Shown piece after piece: positions 26,001-38,000 of a stretch of DNA of 64,000 bases (its first letter is position 1; every line of letters begins with the position of its first letter). The stretch is from Chelydra serpentina (lineage: Eukaryota > Chordata > Testudines > Chelydridae). The notes under the pieces were generated by a model, which was given only the letters and a program-made list of their open reading frames with translations, ran no database searches and had not been told where the DNA came from. The DNA is taken from positions 10,442,001-10,506,000 of the forward strand of contig JBAIAC010000059.1 in assembly GCA_037349315.1 (NCBI GenBank), given 5' to 3'. Made by a program: the position numbers and the translations under genes.

Positions 26001-29000
26001 AGTGGAGGGTGTTACAGCAGCCCAGATAGCTGAGATGCAGGGAAAACCCAACCACTTTCCCTTTTCCCAAGCCACGTTCTCTGCACTGGCCACAAGGAGG
26101 GACGGTGGCACAGAGGCTGATCTAGTGACCCTATATCACCTGAGGTTCCCCCCTACAGTGTGTGTGTGGGGGAAATCTTGTTGTGGCTGGTTAAGACAGC
26201 TCTAGTGGACTTTTGTGCTGACAGAGTGACGTAAACTTACCTTAATGCTGGGGAAGATAATGTCCCTTCTATCTTAAATGCAGTCGTCTTATCTTGTTTA
26301 ATAGGAGCCTGATCCTGCAGTCCTACTCAGGCAAAACTCCCACAGTTCCAGGGTGGTTAAAAGGACATTAGACTGCCTGTTCAGGTGAAAATAAGTCATA
26401 GGGCTCGGTTCTGTTCTCAGCATGTACCTGGGCTGCATTGTAAGACTCAAGTACCTCTTCCAACGTTATTGGAGTTAGCCAGATGTGACAGGGCCCTGTC
26501 CCACTCCTGTCTTTTGCGTAGTATACCCAGGCTTAGGGCCCGGTGTGGTGGCGCGTGCCTGTAATCCCAGCTGCTTGGGAGGCTGCGGTTGGCGGATCGC
26601 TCAGGAGTTCTAGGCTGCTGTGCACTATGTCAATCGGGTGTCCAGTGCTACTGACGGCCTGGCCAGTGGGTAGTTGGAGGACTGGCTAGAACAACACGTC
26701 TGACGTGTTGTGATCGGCGCTCTCTCTGTGAGGGCTGATAGACCGATCGGTGACAGTGACAGGCTCGGAGACCTTCAGTTGTTAAATATCCCAGCACAGT
26801 TTGTTTACATTTGCCTTACATTTCCACCACCTTCCCGATCCATACACCATCTCTGCTAAAGGAGAGAGGGACGTGCATGTCCTTCCTGTGCCGCCTTCTA
26901 ACTCCTATGTTAGTGGACCAATTTGCTCATTAGTTCTCCCCCCAGCCCATTCTAAGCCGCTAATTAGGCCCCAACAGGTCCACCAGAAGGAGACGTACTT
27001 TGTGTTTAAGTGACCAGAGTGCTGGCTCAGCTGTTGGTTCCCAGCACCGTGCCACACTAGAATTTGCAGAAATATAACAGCAGAATCTGGACAACTATCT
27101 TTTGATGCTACTTCACTATTGCCCTGTTGACTTGGAACAAGTTATCGGAATTCAGAATAGACTAATAGTAGTTAATAAATGCAAAAAACAAATGGCTGTT
27201 TCTTTATCATTCTGTATAACAAGTAAAACTTATGATATTGCAGTTACATTAAAAGGGTTTATTCAGTGAATTCTCAGGCATAATGAATATCACTGAACTG
27301 TGAGAAACTAAATGTGGAAGCACATCTTCAAAGAATGCAGATCTGCATACTTCTTAAGACTACTTACATTCGTTTGATAGGGACTATAGAAGAGTCAGGA
27401 TTTCAATCATGTCACACATAGTGCTGTAAAACAGCTTAAAGAAGTCACACAGATGAGTGGATTTACTTTGGTTTGCATATCCTTATTTCTGTGTTTGACA
27501 GTGAAATGCCCCAAGAAAGCATGAAACACTACCAGATACATTTCATTAAAATTATTCTTGCAAAGACCTTGCTTGGATGGGTAGTTTCCCCCCCACTTTC
27601 TTTGATAACTAGACAGGTGCATCCTTTCTTCAACAGTCTGATATTTGTAACATGTATTTTTCCCATTTACAGTTTGATGTTATAAAGAGCAGGTGCCTTA
27701 AGCTCAATTGGCCAACCTCATCCTTTGGTGTAATGTGCTCCATATCACCGAAGTGACTAAAGTTGCAATCACTTATATTAGGTCCAATTCTTACATTGTC
27801 TTTCGCATAACCTCACTGAAATCACCAGAGTTACATCAGGGATGGATTTGGTCCAATATTCCATGTGCTTAGATTTCTCATTTATTATAAGGAGTAAGGA
27901 ATCAGGACCCATTACAGTGATAAAAGAAAGAGAGTCTGGTAGCTTGCAGGGGAGAGTCTCAGGAATCTACTTTTCCAGATTTTGGCTTTAATCATGGAAA
28001 TTATAAAGCCTTTTGGTAAATGACATGAGATTACCATAGATACTTTGAAAGCCCTTGTGACATGGCTGCTTCATTAGGCATTATGAGCTACAGCATCTCA
28101 TGCTCTCTGGAAATAACAGCAGCATTTTACTGTTTTAAAAGCTGATTAACATATTTGTTTTTCAGCGTTCGGCTTCACTGAACATTGTGGGCTTTTCAAA
28201 CCCTTTAGAAATGGAACCGTCTTCTACAAGGTTATCTAGGTCGGTTGATCCACAGATGCAAGGTGTATCTACTATACCGCTCAACCAATCCCTTCATGCC
28301 TCTGATGTTCAGCCAGAATCTGTGCCTAGCTACAGCTTGGCATTAGACAGAGCTACAAATGACCTGAACCCTTGGACTACTGATAACCTAGCAACAGGTG
28401 ATGCGCTTCTGGGGAACACTAAGTGCAAGGTAAGAATTGCTAACACATCTGGCTACTTTATAGCTAAGGAATGCACTTTAATTGATAACACTTCTTGTTG
28501 TCGTAATCTGTAGGTTGAAGGTTGTTACTTTAAAAAAAGAAATCCTGCTCCTCTAATGATATTTGAAGACTTGTTAGAGTTATTTTCTTGGAGTGGAAAT
28601 TTAAAAAAGTAAAAAGCAAATTTTGAATTACTCTTTTTCCTCTCAAGCTGGAAAATGAAGATTTTAGTACCATGAATGACCCTCTTGGAAATGACTCCGC
28701 CAGTGCTGGACCGAACACCATTAATGAATTAGCTCTTCCTATACAAAAAATGCTAGACGAGCCTATTAATCTTTCAGTCAAGAAATCACAACAGTGTGCC
28801 TCTCCTTCTGCACCCATCAGCAGTGCTGCTTGCCTGCAGCTGACCAGTGTAAAACAACTTAGAAATGAAGAAGGTACCAGGTTTTTCTTTATCGTCTGTT
28901 TTTTTTTTAAACTGCTGTTGCCCGTTTTTAACCTGAGTGGCTAGTCAGAGTTTGAAGCTCAGTGAGTGTTCCAGTTGGGAGTAGAAATTGGTGGTAGACA

Positions 29001-32000
29001 GGTACTACTTTAATGCAGTCTTGTTTATTTATGAGGAATGTACAAAGGCCTGTGTCTCTGAATGTAGGAGCCAAGAACAGAATAGAGCAGTTTCTTAGTT
29101 TTCGTGCCCCCCTCCCGCCCTGCCCCCAGACCTTTTAGCCAACACTCGACCCAAAAGCTCTCTCTAGCTTTTTCCAGGGTCACACTGCATTTACAGGATC
29201 CTGCTTGGTTTTTTCTTGCCTCTCTTTTCCTCTGCCACAGTCTCATGTGTAACCCCAATCTCTGTATATGTTCTCTCTCACTCCCACATCCCCCTACCCA
29301 AAAACAATACTCACAGCCCCAAAGCTCCTGGACAGGTTCACACCTACTTATGTCATAGGTGGGGCTTATGTTTCCAGTTATGTTAACTGAAGCATGAGTT
29401 CACACGTATCAACCTCAACAGGGATTTTAACCCAACTCATGACAAGATCTCATGCAGCTCAACACTGCCATACTTGCAGGCCTTGCAGTACAGTGTGGTC
29501 ATTTCTGTACCTAACTAAATGTAATTCATCTTATAGTACTGCATACTACTCCAGCATTGCTTAAAACATTATCAGGTACCTAACACAGTGGAAAGGAATG
29601 TTTAGTCTCATTTGTAGAGGAAAAACACAGAAATCTTATCTCTCGAATTGCTAGCTAGCACATCACTGAATCAGAAAGGGCTGAAAGCTTGCAAGTGGTG
29701 TATTGGTGTGAAGTGCTCGGAGGATTAGTTCTCTTAGGGCTTGTCTTCACTACCCGCCGGATCGGCGGGCAGCAATCGATCTATCGGGGATCGATTTATC
29801 GCTTCTCATTTAGACACGCTTAATCGATCCCCGAATGTGCTCCTCGTCGACTCCGGAAATCCACCTCGGTGAAAGGCAGAAGTGGAGTCGACGGGGGAGT
29901 GGCAGCGATCGACTCGCCGCCGTCCTCACGGCCAGGTAAGTCGATTACGATATGCCGACTTCAGCTATATCATTCATGTAGCTGAAGTTGCGTATTGTAG
30001 ATCAACCCCCCCCTCTAGTGTAGCCCGGGGCTTAGAAGATCTCCTGTTAATGAGACTTGCAGGAATCACTGGTGAAGAACTGATTTGAACAGTCCAAATT
30101 CTTCCTTTAAAAAAAAAAAAATTACTTCCGAAATGTAAGGTGACTACCGCTAAGTGCTACACTTAGGTAGCATAGCAAATATTGGTTACGTTAGCATATT
30201 GCACAGTGTGGTTTTTTTCTTGGCTTATTGTACTGCAGAACATTCCCTTCAGCCAAGGACTACGTCTCTATTCTTAATGGACAACAAGACTTTGCCTAAC
30301 TGCCTTCACAGGCAAATTAAGGCTGTAAGGGCTCAGTGCTGCAAACTTGAAAGTCAGTGGGACTAGTCTCGCAAGTAGGGGATTGCAGGCTCAAGCTGCT
30401 ATTCTGTGACTTATACCAATATTTGGCTGCTTTTCTCTATAATGGCTAAATGAATATTACTATCGGAGCAGTGTAGTTATACTCAGAAGATTAGAATTGA
30501 TACAAAGAGGGCTCCACCACAGTGAAACGAGAGAACTCATTAGTCTTACATGTATTGAGCCAGGTGCTGGCAGTTATGCCACAACACTCTGTCCGGGCAG
30601 TGAGGATCTGCAGCACTCCAGAAGGAGCACTGGAGAGACTGTGTGTCAGGCAGCTACAATCTAAGTGCCAGCGCTGCCTTGGAGCTCTGGCCCCAGTCTG
30701 TGGGCTGGTGTAGAGATCAGAGCCTCCTCCATGCCCCCTTTAGTCTGTCCTGCTCATCAGGAAGGAGCAGAAGCGAGCAGCCCCTGCACTTCCTGGAATG
30801 TAGCCATTACTATTGAGGCTCCTTGCTCACTGTGACATACCCAGGGTACAATCCAGACAATGAGTAGTTGTGTCACCCCTGCCCTGTAACCTGGGGTGCC
30901 CTTTACACTGCTTTGCTGCTGTAGCCTCCAGCCTGAAATACTCATAGAACGCCTCCAGCATGGAAGTCACTCCCAGCTATGTCTTTGTGTGTGTGTGCTG
31001 CAGCCAGCCAAACCTTGGCTCTTGCCAGCCTCGGTTATATTGTAGGGTGGCCCCAACACACTCCCAGTCTTAGATTTCCCCCCAAGAAATCTATGTCTTG
31101 TATTGCCCAGCTCTCTCTTAAATCATATACATTCATATAAAGTCCATATTTCTTTCATATAAATAATAATATGCACACACCCGCTTACCCCAAGTTGAGT
31201 TTCCAGACACTTCAATTTAAACACACCCGATTTAGATGAAACAATCAAATAAGCTTATTAACTACAAAGAAATAGATTTTGAGTACAAGTAATGAGGCAT
31301 GAAAGTCAGAAAGGATTACAAGAACAATAAAGATAAAATGCAACTGGCGCCTAACTTAAACTATGTTAAATTCAACGCAAAGTTTTTCTCATCACATACT
31401 CTCAACTAGGGTGACCAGACAGCAAGTGTGAAAAATTGGGACTGGGGATGGTGGGAAATAGGAGCCTATATAAGAAAAAGACCCCAAAATCGGGACTGTC
31501 CCTATAAAATCAGGACAACTCTCAACAGTCGTACTGACCAAACTTCATAAGCCAGGACCCCTTCCCCCAGTTCCATGGTGCTTCCTTTGTTTCTGCTGGT
31601 GCAGTGAAACAGAGGAAGAGAGAGAGGAGGGGTGTCTTGGGGTCTGTCTCTTCTTTTTATAGTCCTGTCCCCGCTTTGAGAAGCATTTCCAGCCGGGAGC
31701 AGTGCGACAGGCAGTCTGTGTGGAAGGGAACTCCATGCTGTTTCTTTGCTAAGATGTAGATTTTTGCCCTTGCCCCCTTTCCTGCCAAAGAATGGCCACT
31801 GAGCAGGTAATGGTCCATCAGCCTTGCTGAGGTGTCAGCTTGCCCTTTGTCTCTGGGGAACTGGTTTGGTCACGCCCCAGATTTCTCTGGAAAACATACT
31901 TTTAGTCATGATTTCAGCTTGCTCATAACTTCACATACAATGCCGCTAACATACATTTTGCCATGATATTATTGATCAGCAAATTGAGTTTTCAGATGAT

Positions 32001-35000
32001 ACCTCACTAAGCATAGTTTGTACAAAGATTATTACAATAGCATGTGGGGTGTGGACATGGGTATGTTCTGTCATACTCACCCCTTTGTGGCCACACAAGG
32101 GCCTCTCACAATCTGATCCAAGTGCATTGCTCCTGCAACATTTACCTTGCACTTCTGTGTTGACTCCTTAAAACTGTGGCATTCCGATTATTTTCTCTTT
32201 AACATTGTCCTATTTAAGGAGGAAAATGGTAGTGTTCATAATGGACCCAATCCTGTTCCCATTTCAGTCAATGACAGTAGAATAGAGCCCCCTGTTCCCA
32301 AATTAATCCTATGTAGTTAAATTCTGTAATGAGGATTACACATGCACAGTGCCACACGGGGAGGAGAAAAATGGTGCTTGTGTGTATGAGGAAGGATGGG
32401 CTGTGGGAGATTCGTATTCAGTTCCTGCTCCACCACAAATATCCTGTGTGATCCTGGGCAAGTCATTTAGGCTCAGATCTGCAAAGGTATTTAGGTGCCT
32501 AACTCAGTGCCTCAGTTCTCTATCTGTAAATGGGGATAATAGTGTTTCTCTACCACTTAGGGGTGTTGTGAGGACAAAGACAGGAACGTTTTGTGAGGGG
32601 CTCAGGTACTGTGAGTGATGGGGGGGGGCAGGTAATTACCTTAGATAGATATGAAATTATTCCAGATTGCAAATATATCACATCACATTACATTAATATT
32701 AAAGTGCCTCTCTACCCTAATCTGACTCTGATATTATAGATATTTTCTTTTCTGTTCCAGAGCCCAGTAATTATGAAAAGGAACATATTGAGATGGATGT
32801 AAAAAGTAATCAGAACACCAGGTAATAGAATCACTTTCCACATAGAAGTACTGGACATGAAATTTGATGCAGATAGTCAGAGTGTATCCAGCTTAGTTTT
32901 ATTGGCAGGTTGTTTTAAAAGGAAAACCAGTTGTCTTGTAACTAATAACTCCAGAAGACATAAAGTAGCAACCATGATTAATGCCATATATTCCAGTTGC
33001 TTGAAGGCATTTGCAAGGGCTTTTTGAAATTGCATTGGTATTTTTAAGGGGTGTGAAATGGGGGCCCCAGCCGTACTGGGACTTGGGGGGGCACAAAGGT
33101 GACACCTACTGCACACAGCGTCCTCTCCACCTCTGTAGCTATGTTGAACAGAGCTCTGGTATGGGTGAGAATCTGGACCTGCATATCACTGATGAACAAA
33201 ACAAGTATATCTACCAACACCTCTTGTGTTCCTAATTTCAGTGGAATATACACTTAACACAGCAATACTAGTAGGGTGTAGTAGGGATCTAGCAGTGTAT
33301 GGGGTCAGGGAGGGGTGGGTGACTAAATAAGATCATGTGCAGTGAAGATATATTATCACCTTGACAGAAAAACAGACACTTCCAGAACCTTCTTGAAGCT
33401 CGTTTTTATTTTAGCTGTCTCATTTATAATCAAGTATCTATCAGTTAATTCTCCTTAAACACAATGTTATTCTGCTTGCGTTTCTCATAAAAAATACGCA
33501 TACACATTTTACAGCTAAAGGTCCTTACCATTTTATAGCACTTTGTTCACCTGTATGAAATGAGTTGGAAGTCTCAACCCAGCTCAGGGCAGACAGATTT
33601 ATATTTTAAAAAGCATTTTCATAAACTGGAAAACTACATTTTCAAAGCAATGTTGGATTTGTACATCTTCTGTGACACGCTTTATGATCATGAACATGTC
33701 ACTATTTATAGACTATACCCAGGGCCGGCTCTAGGCACCAGCAAACCATGTATGTGCTTGGGGCAGCACATTTTCAGGGGCAGCATTCCGGCCATTCTTT
33801 TTTTTTTTTTTTTTTCTTGGGGCGGCAAAAGGACTGGGTAAGGACTGGGACACTCGGGCTGGGGGCTGCCCCGCGGGGTGCAGGGCAGCCACCCCCCAGC
33901 ACCACAGCTGGGGCTGGGCAAAGCACCTGAGCCGCCCAGGGGCTGCAGCAAGTTGGCCAGGAGCAGCAGCAGCAGTGGGGCCATAGAGGGGACCGGTGCC
34001 CGGGGTGCTGCCGTGCGGGGCCTGCATCCCGCTCTCCAGGGCTCCGCTCCCTCTGGGGCTGCCCTGCCTCAGCTCCTCAACCCCCTGCCAGGGCGGTCCC
34101 CCCCTGCTCTGCCCTTCCAGGTCCCAGCCAGTCCTGGAGGCGGGAGCCCCGGCTGGAGAGAACCTAGGCTGAGGCGCGGCCCGGGAGCCCTGCTGCTTAC
34201 CCCGACTCTGCCAGCGCCAGACAGGCTGGAAGTGAGGGGGGAGCAGGCAGAGTCAGCACTGGTAGGGGGGAGCCCAGGGTTGGGGCGGCAAGGGAGGGTG
34301 GGGGGTAGAACTTAGTGCTGGGGCGGCAGGGAGTGCGGGTGAGGGAGGGCACTGGTGGGAGGGGTGAGAGCCCAGGGCTGGGGTGGCAAGGGATGCGGGG
34401 GGGGGGGGGGAGCCCAGGAGTGGGGTGGGGGGCAGCCACATTTTTTTTTGCTTGGGGCGGCAAAAAACCTAGAGCCGGCCTGACTATACCATTGGAACTA
34501 CACCGGATCCTTGCTAGAACGCGGGATTTGGGATCCATGCCAAGTACTGTGTTATAGCAGGCACCGCATTAAAATGAAATTAGCATTAAAACTAGCAAAA
34601 TTAGCATCAAAACTCGCCTCTCCCCCATCCCTGGAGCTGCCGCAGCCAGGTGAAAGGTGCTTTTCCTTCCACCCCAGAGCTGTCGCTGCCGGGTGAAAGG
34701 CATCTCTCCCCTGTCCCCGGGTTGCTGGGGGTTAGGGTTAAATTTGGGATCCATGGCCACAACCGCGTTATAACCGAATTTGCGTTATATAGACTCGCAT
34801 TCTAGCGAGGGTCCGGTGTACTAAAATGCCACATAATCCAAATTATATATGAAAAGTACTGTATAGTCCAGAAAGATACAACAGAACAAGGAGTGCAGGA
34901 CTCTAAATTATCTTGCCATTTTTGTATAATTTTGCTTTCAAATATTGTTTTCCGAATATTTTCATTTTGAAATGATGTGGCTAGTGTGAACTTTCTTGAA

Positions 35001-38000
35001 GTCAGTCGCACTCTGAAGCGTGTCAGTCCTAACTGGCTTTGGGCAGTTGAAACACAAAGGCAGGAGGGCAGACATCGTAGGTAGAGATTTAGGCCCTGAT
35101 TCAGCAAAGTAGCTAAGCACATGATTAAATTAAAAAGGGTGAGGAGTCCTGTTCCTATGTAGCAAAGCACGTCAGCGTGTGCTTAAATTCCACTGACTTC
35201 ACCTTTAGCATGTGCTTTCATGCTTTGCTGAATCAGGGCCTTAAAAAACAAACACACTGAGTAATATGGAAAAGATGTTAAAATTAGGAGACGAGGACTC
35301 TGTACAATACTAATGAATTTTATCATAATTTCAGAGCTTATACTAAAGAGCTGAAGATCCCCTATGTGCGATTGGAACGCCTGAAAATATGTGCATCAGA
35401 ATCTGGGGAGCTTCCAGTGTTCAAACTGCAGCCCCAGAAGGATGACCAGGATGAGACTTTCCTTCTGATCATTGAATGTGGTACCCAGTCTTCAAGTATG
35501 GCTATAAAAGTGAGTTGGGTTTGCATGGTTGGTTGCTTGGTTGCTTGCTTTCTCTCTCTTCCCCCATTGACTTTGCTAGGCTTCTTGTGATACTCTGAAC
35601 TGCCCTGCTTATGGATTTTACTATTCTAAAATACTCTAGATACTTAGGTGATGGGCAGCAGTATAAAACCCTAAGATTCATAGCTATTGCAGCACTTGTT
35701 AGCTGTGTTCTTAGAGTATCCCCTGCCACCCTGTTACTTCCCTTTCAAGAATACTTCAGATGGGCTTTGACACCCAAGCAGTGGTTGTATATTGGTGCTG
35801 TAACTGGCCGCTTTGATCCATCCATCATACAGGGTGAACCACTTAAAAACAAATCTAAGACCCGTCAGACCTATGCTTTAGAACTGAAGTCCAATTTAAT
35901 AGTATTTAAAAAGGAACCCTCTGTCTTCTCAACATAGCTTTGAGCCTGAACTTGTTCCCATTGAAATCAATGGAGGTTTGGCATTGATGTAGATGAGAGC
36001 AACAGAACTAGTCCCTTTTTGACACAAAAGTGCATTTCCTTTAAAACTTGCATTCACCAGGGATGCTGCATGGAATTTAGTTGTCATGAAAAACAATATA
36101 GAGTTGACATCTAAGCTGGAACTGGTTCCTGTGACAGACTTTTAATAAAATAATAATAATAATAATAATAATAATATCCAGCTCTTACATAGTACTTTTC
36201 ATCTTTAGCTTTCCAAGCACTTTACGATGGAGGTCAGTATCATTATTCCTGTTTTACTGATAGGGAAATTGAGGCCAGGAAGGGAAGTGACTTGGCCACG
36301 GTCACCTAGCAGGTCAGTAGCAGAGACTGGAGTCCCAGTCCAGTGCTGTATCCAGCAGAGTCCACTTCAGATAAGCCTCTGTTACAGTTAGGGCATCAGA
36401 TATGAAAAAGATGATTCTGTTATTCTGGATTTCTTTCTTCCAAGGTCAATCAAGATAGTCCGCCTGAAGGACCGATTCCCACATATGAAGATAGGAAGTT
36501 CCCCGTCAGCCGCCCAGCAGGACAGGCACCGTCTGCTTTTGTAGATATCCCTCCTGTTGATCACAAGCTTAGCAATGGGAATGGCATCCCCAGCATAAAA
36601 AAATCTCTGCTCGCTCCGGAAGCCAATCCGATTGAGAATGAGGATTTCTGTGCCGTTTGTCTGAATGGAGGAGAACTGTTGTGTTGTGATCACTGCCCCA
36701 AAGTGTTCCATCTCTCATGCCATGTTCCAGCTCTGCTCAGCTTCCCAGTGTGAGTACAAATAACCCTTCCCTTATTCTGTCTCTGGTTCTGCCTGAGGGG
36801 CGTATATGTCAGTGTTACGAGGGCTCTTTCATGTGTTCTCTCTCTATTGCCTTTTTTGGTCATTTTACAAAAGGCAGGGACATTTTCCCACTCTCATACC
36901 ATCACTCAGATGAATTATTAACAATGTCTATGATCTCCTTCAGCAGGGGCGGCGCCAGCTTTTTTGCCGCCCTAGGCAGTGGCAGCACTTCAGCGGCAGC
37001 TTCTTCAGCCGCCGGGGATCTTGGCGGCATTTCAACGGCAGCCTCTCCCTGAAACGCCGCCCCCCAAATCCTGGCACCCTAGGCGATCACCTAGGGTCGC
37101 CTAATGGTAGCGCCAGCCCTGTCCTCCAGCAGTCAGCCGCACTATAATGGAGAGGCAGACTTGAATTTTATAAACATGACTGTAGTGTGTTGGAGACAAC
37201 TAAATCCTTAGATTTTGTATAAAATCTGTGGTAAAGTTCAGATTAACCCCTATCAGGGTAAGAAACAGTGCAGGGATCAGGAAAATCAGTGAGTTTCATT
37301 TTGTAGAGTTTCCTCCTGGTTTCATTAGGGGGAGATCGTCTCACACACACACACACACACAAAAGAAGGCAGGCAGGCAGCAAGGCCTTCTAAATACAGT
37401 ATGTGGATGACCTCACTCCAGACTTATGACTCTTAAGATATTTGTGGAAGGCTAGGGCTTTTGTACAGAGTCCCAGTGCTTCTGCACTAGCCCCTGGGTC
37501 CTTCCCATATCTCTCAACCTGCCAACATCTATAAACCTCCGTTCCATGATTCTGAATGTCGGATGTAAGTCATTTACAAAAGGAAGAGTCCGAGAATACC
37601 ACGTTTGTGAGGAGTGCAAGTAAATTTGTCTCTAAAATGATGGAAATCCCTTGAAAGGGGGGGTATTGGTTTGAGGGGTATGGACAACCCTTTCTCCTCC
37701 CAAAACTGCAAGATTTCCTTTTGTTGTTGTTGCAAGAAATAGCTAAATGGTTAAACCATAGTTTCAAAACATTGTATAAAGCAAACTTTCCCTATAACAC
37801 AAACGTGCTGGGCCAGCTTCAGATTCATCCCTAGCTGTGCACTCACTGGCATATGCTCACACATGCTCTTATTACAATTTCCCTCCGCCTCCCTCCCTCT
37901 GCTCCATTCTGTTGCCACAGTGGATGTAGCAAGCATCTTGTGTAAAATTAGATTGTAAACCTTTGGAGAGGGGACTGATTGGGGCCCATTTTAATGCAAA

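Larger units (their letters stand above)
18729..28165 (+). other. longest TRIM66 intron (9.4 kb)
   Basis: Phase-0 intron. Holds a Harbinger-like MITE (19300), CR1 and LTR-like fragments (22700-23930) and a 7SL-like element (26538). Stretches 19700-22680 and 23934-26530 show no recognised repeat or gene; the purine-rich tract at about 20095-20290 (AG-rich) gives false minus-strand frames. No alternative exon with good splice sites was seen. Confidence 0.75.
35510..36444 (+). other. TRIM66 intron
   Basis: 0.9 kb phase-0 intron with an (AAT)n microsatellite and a MIR-type remnant near its end; the first 600 bases show nothing recognised. Confidence 0.7.

Noticed and set aside
26538..26770. Functional SRP RNA gene
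   Set aside because: Only the Alu-domain half is present; the S domain needed to bind SRP54/SRP19 is missing and there is no clear T-run terminator.
33706..34538. Several GC-rich open frames on both strands
   Set aside because: All lie in the hAT element 33720-34482 or its edges; composition explains them.
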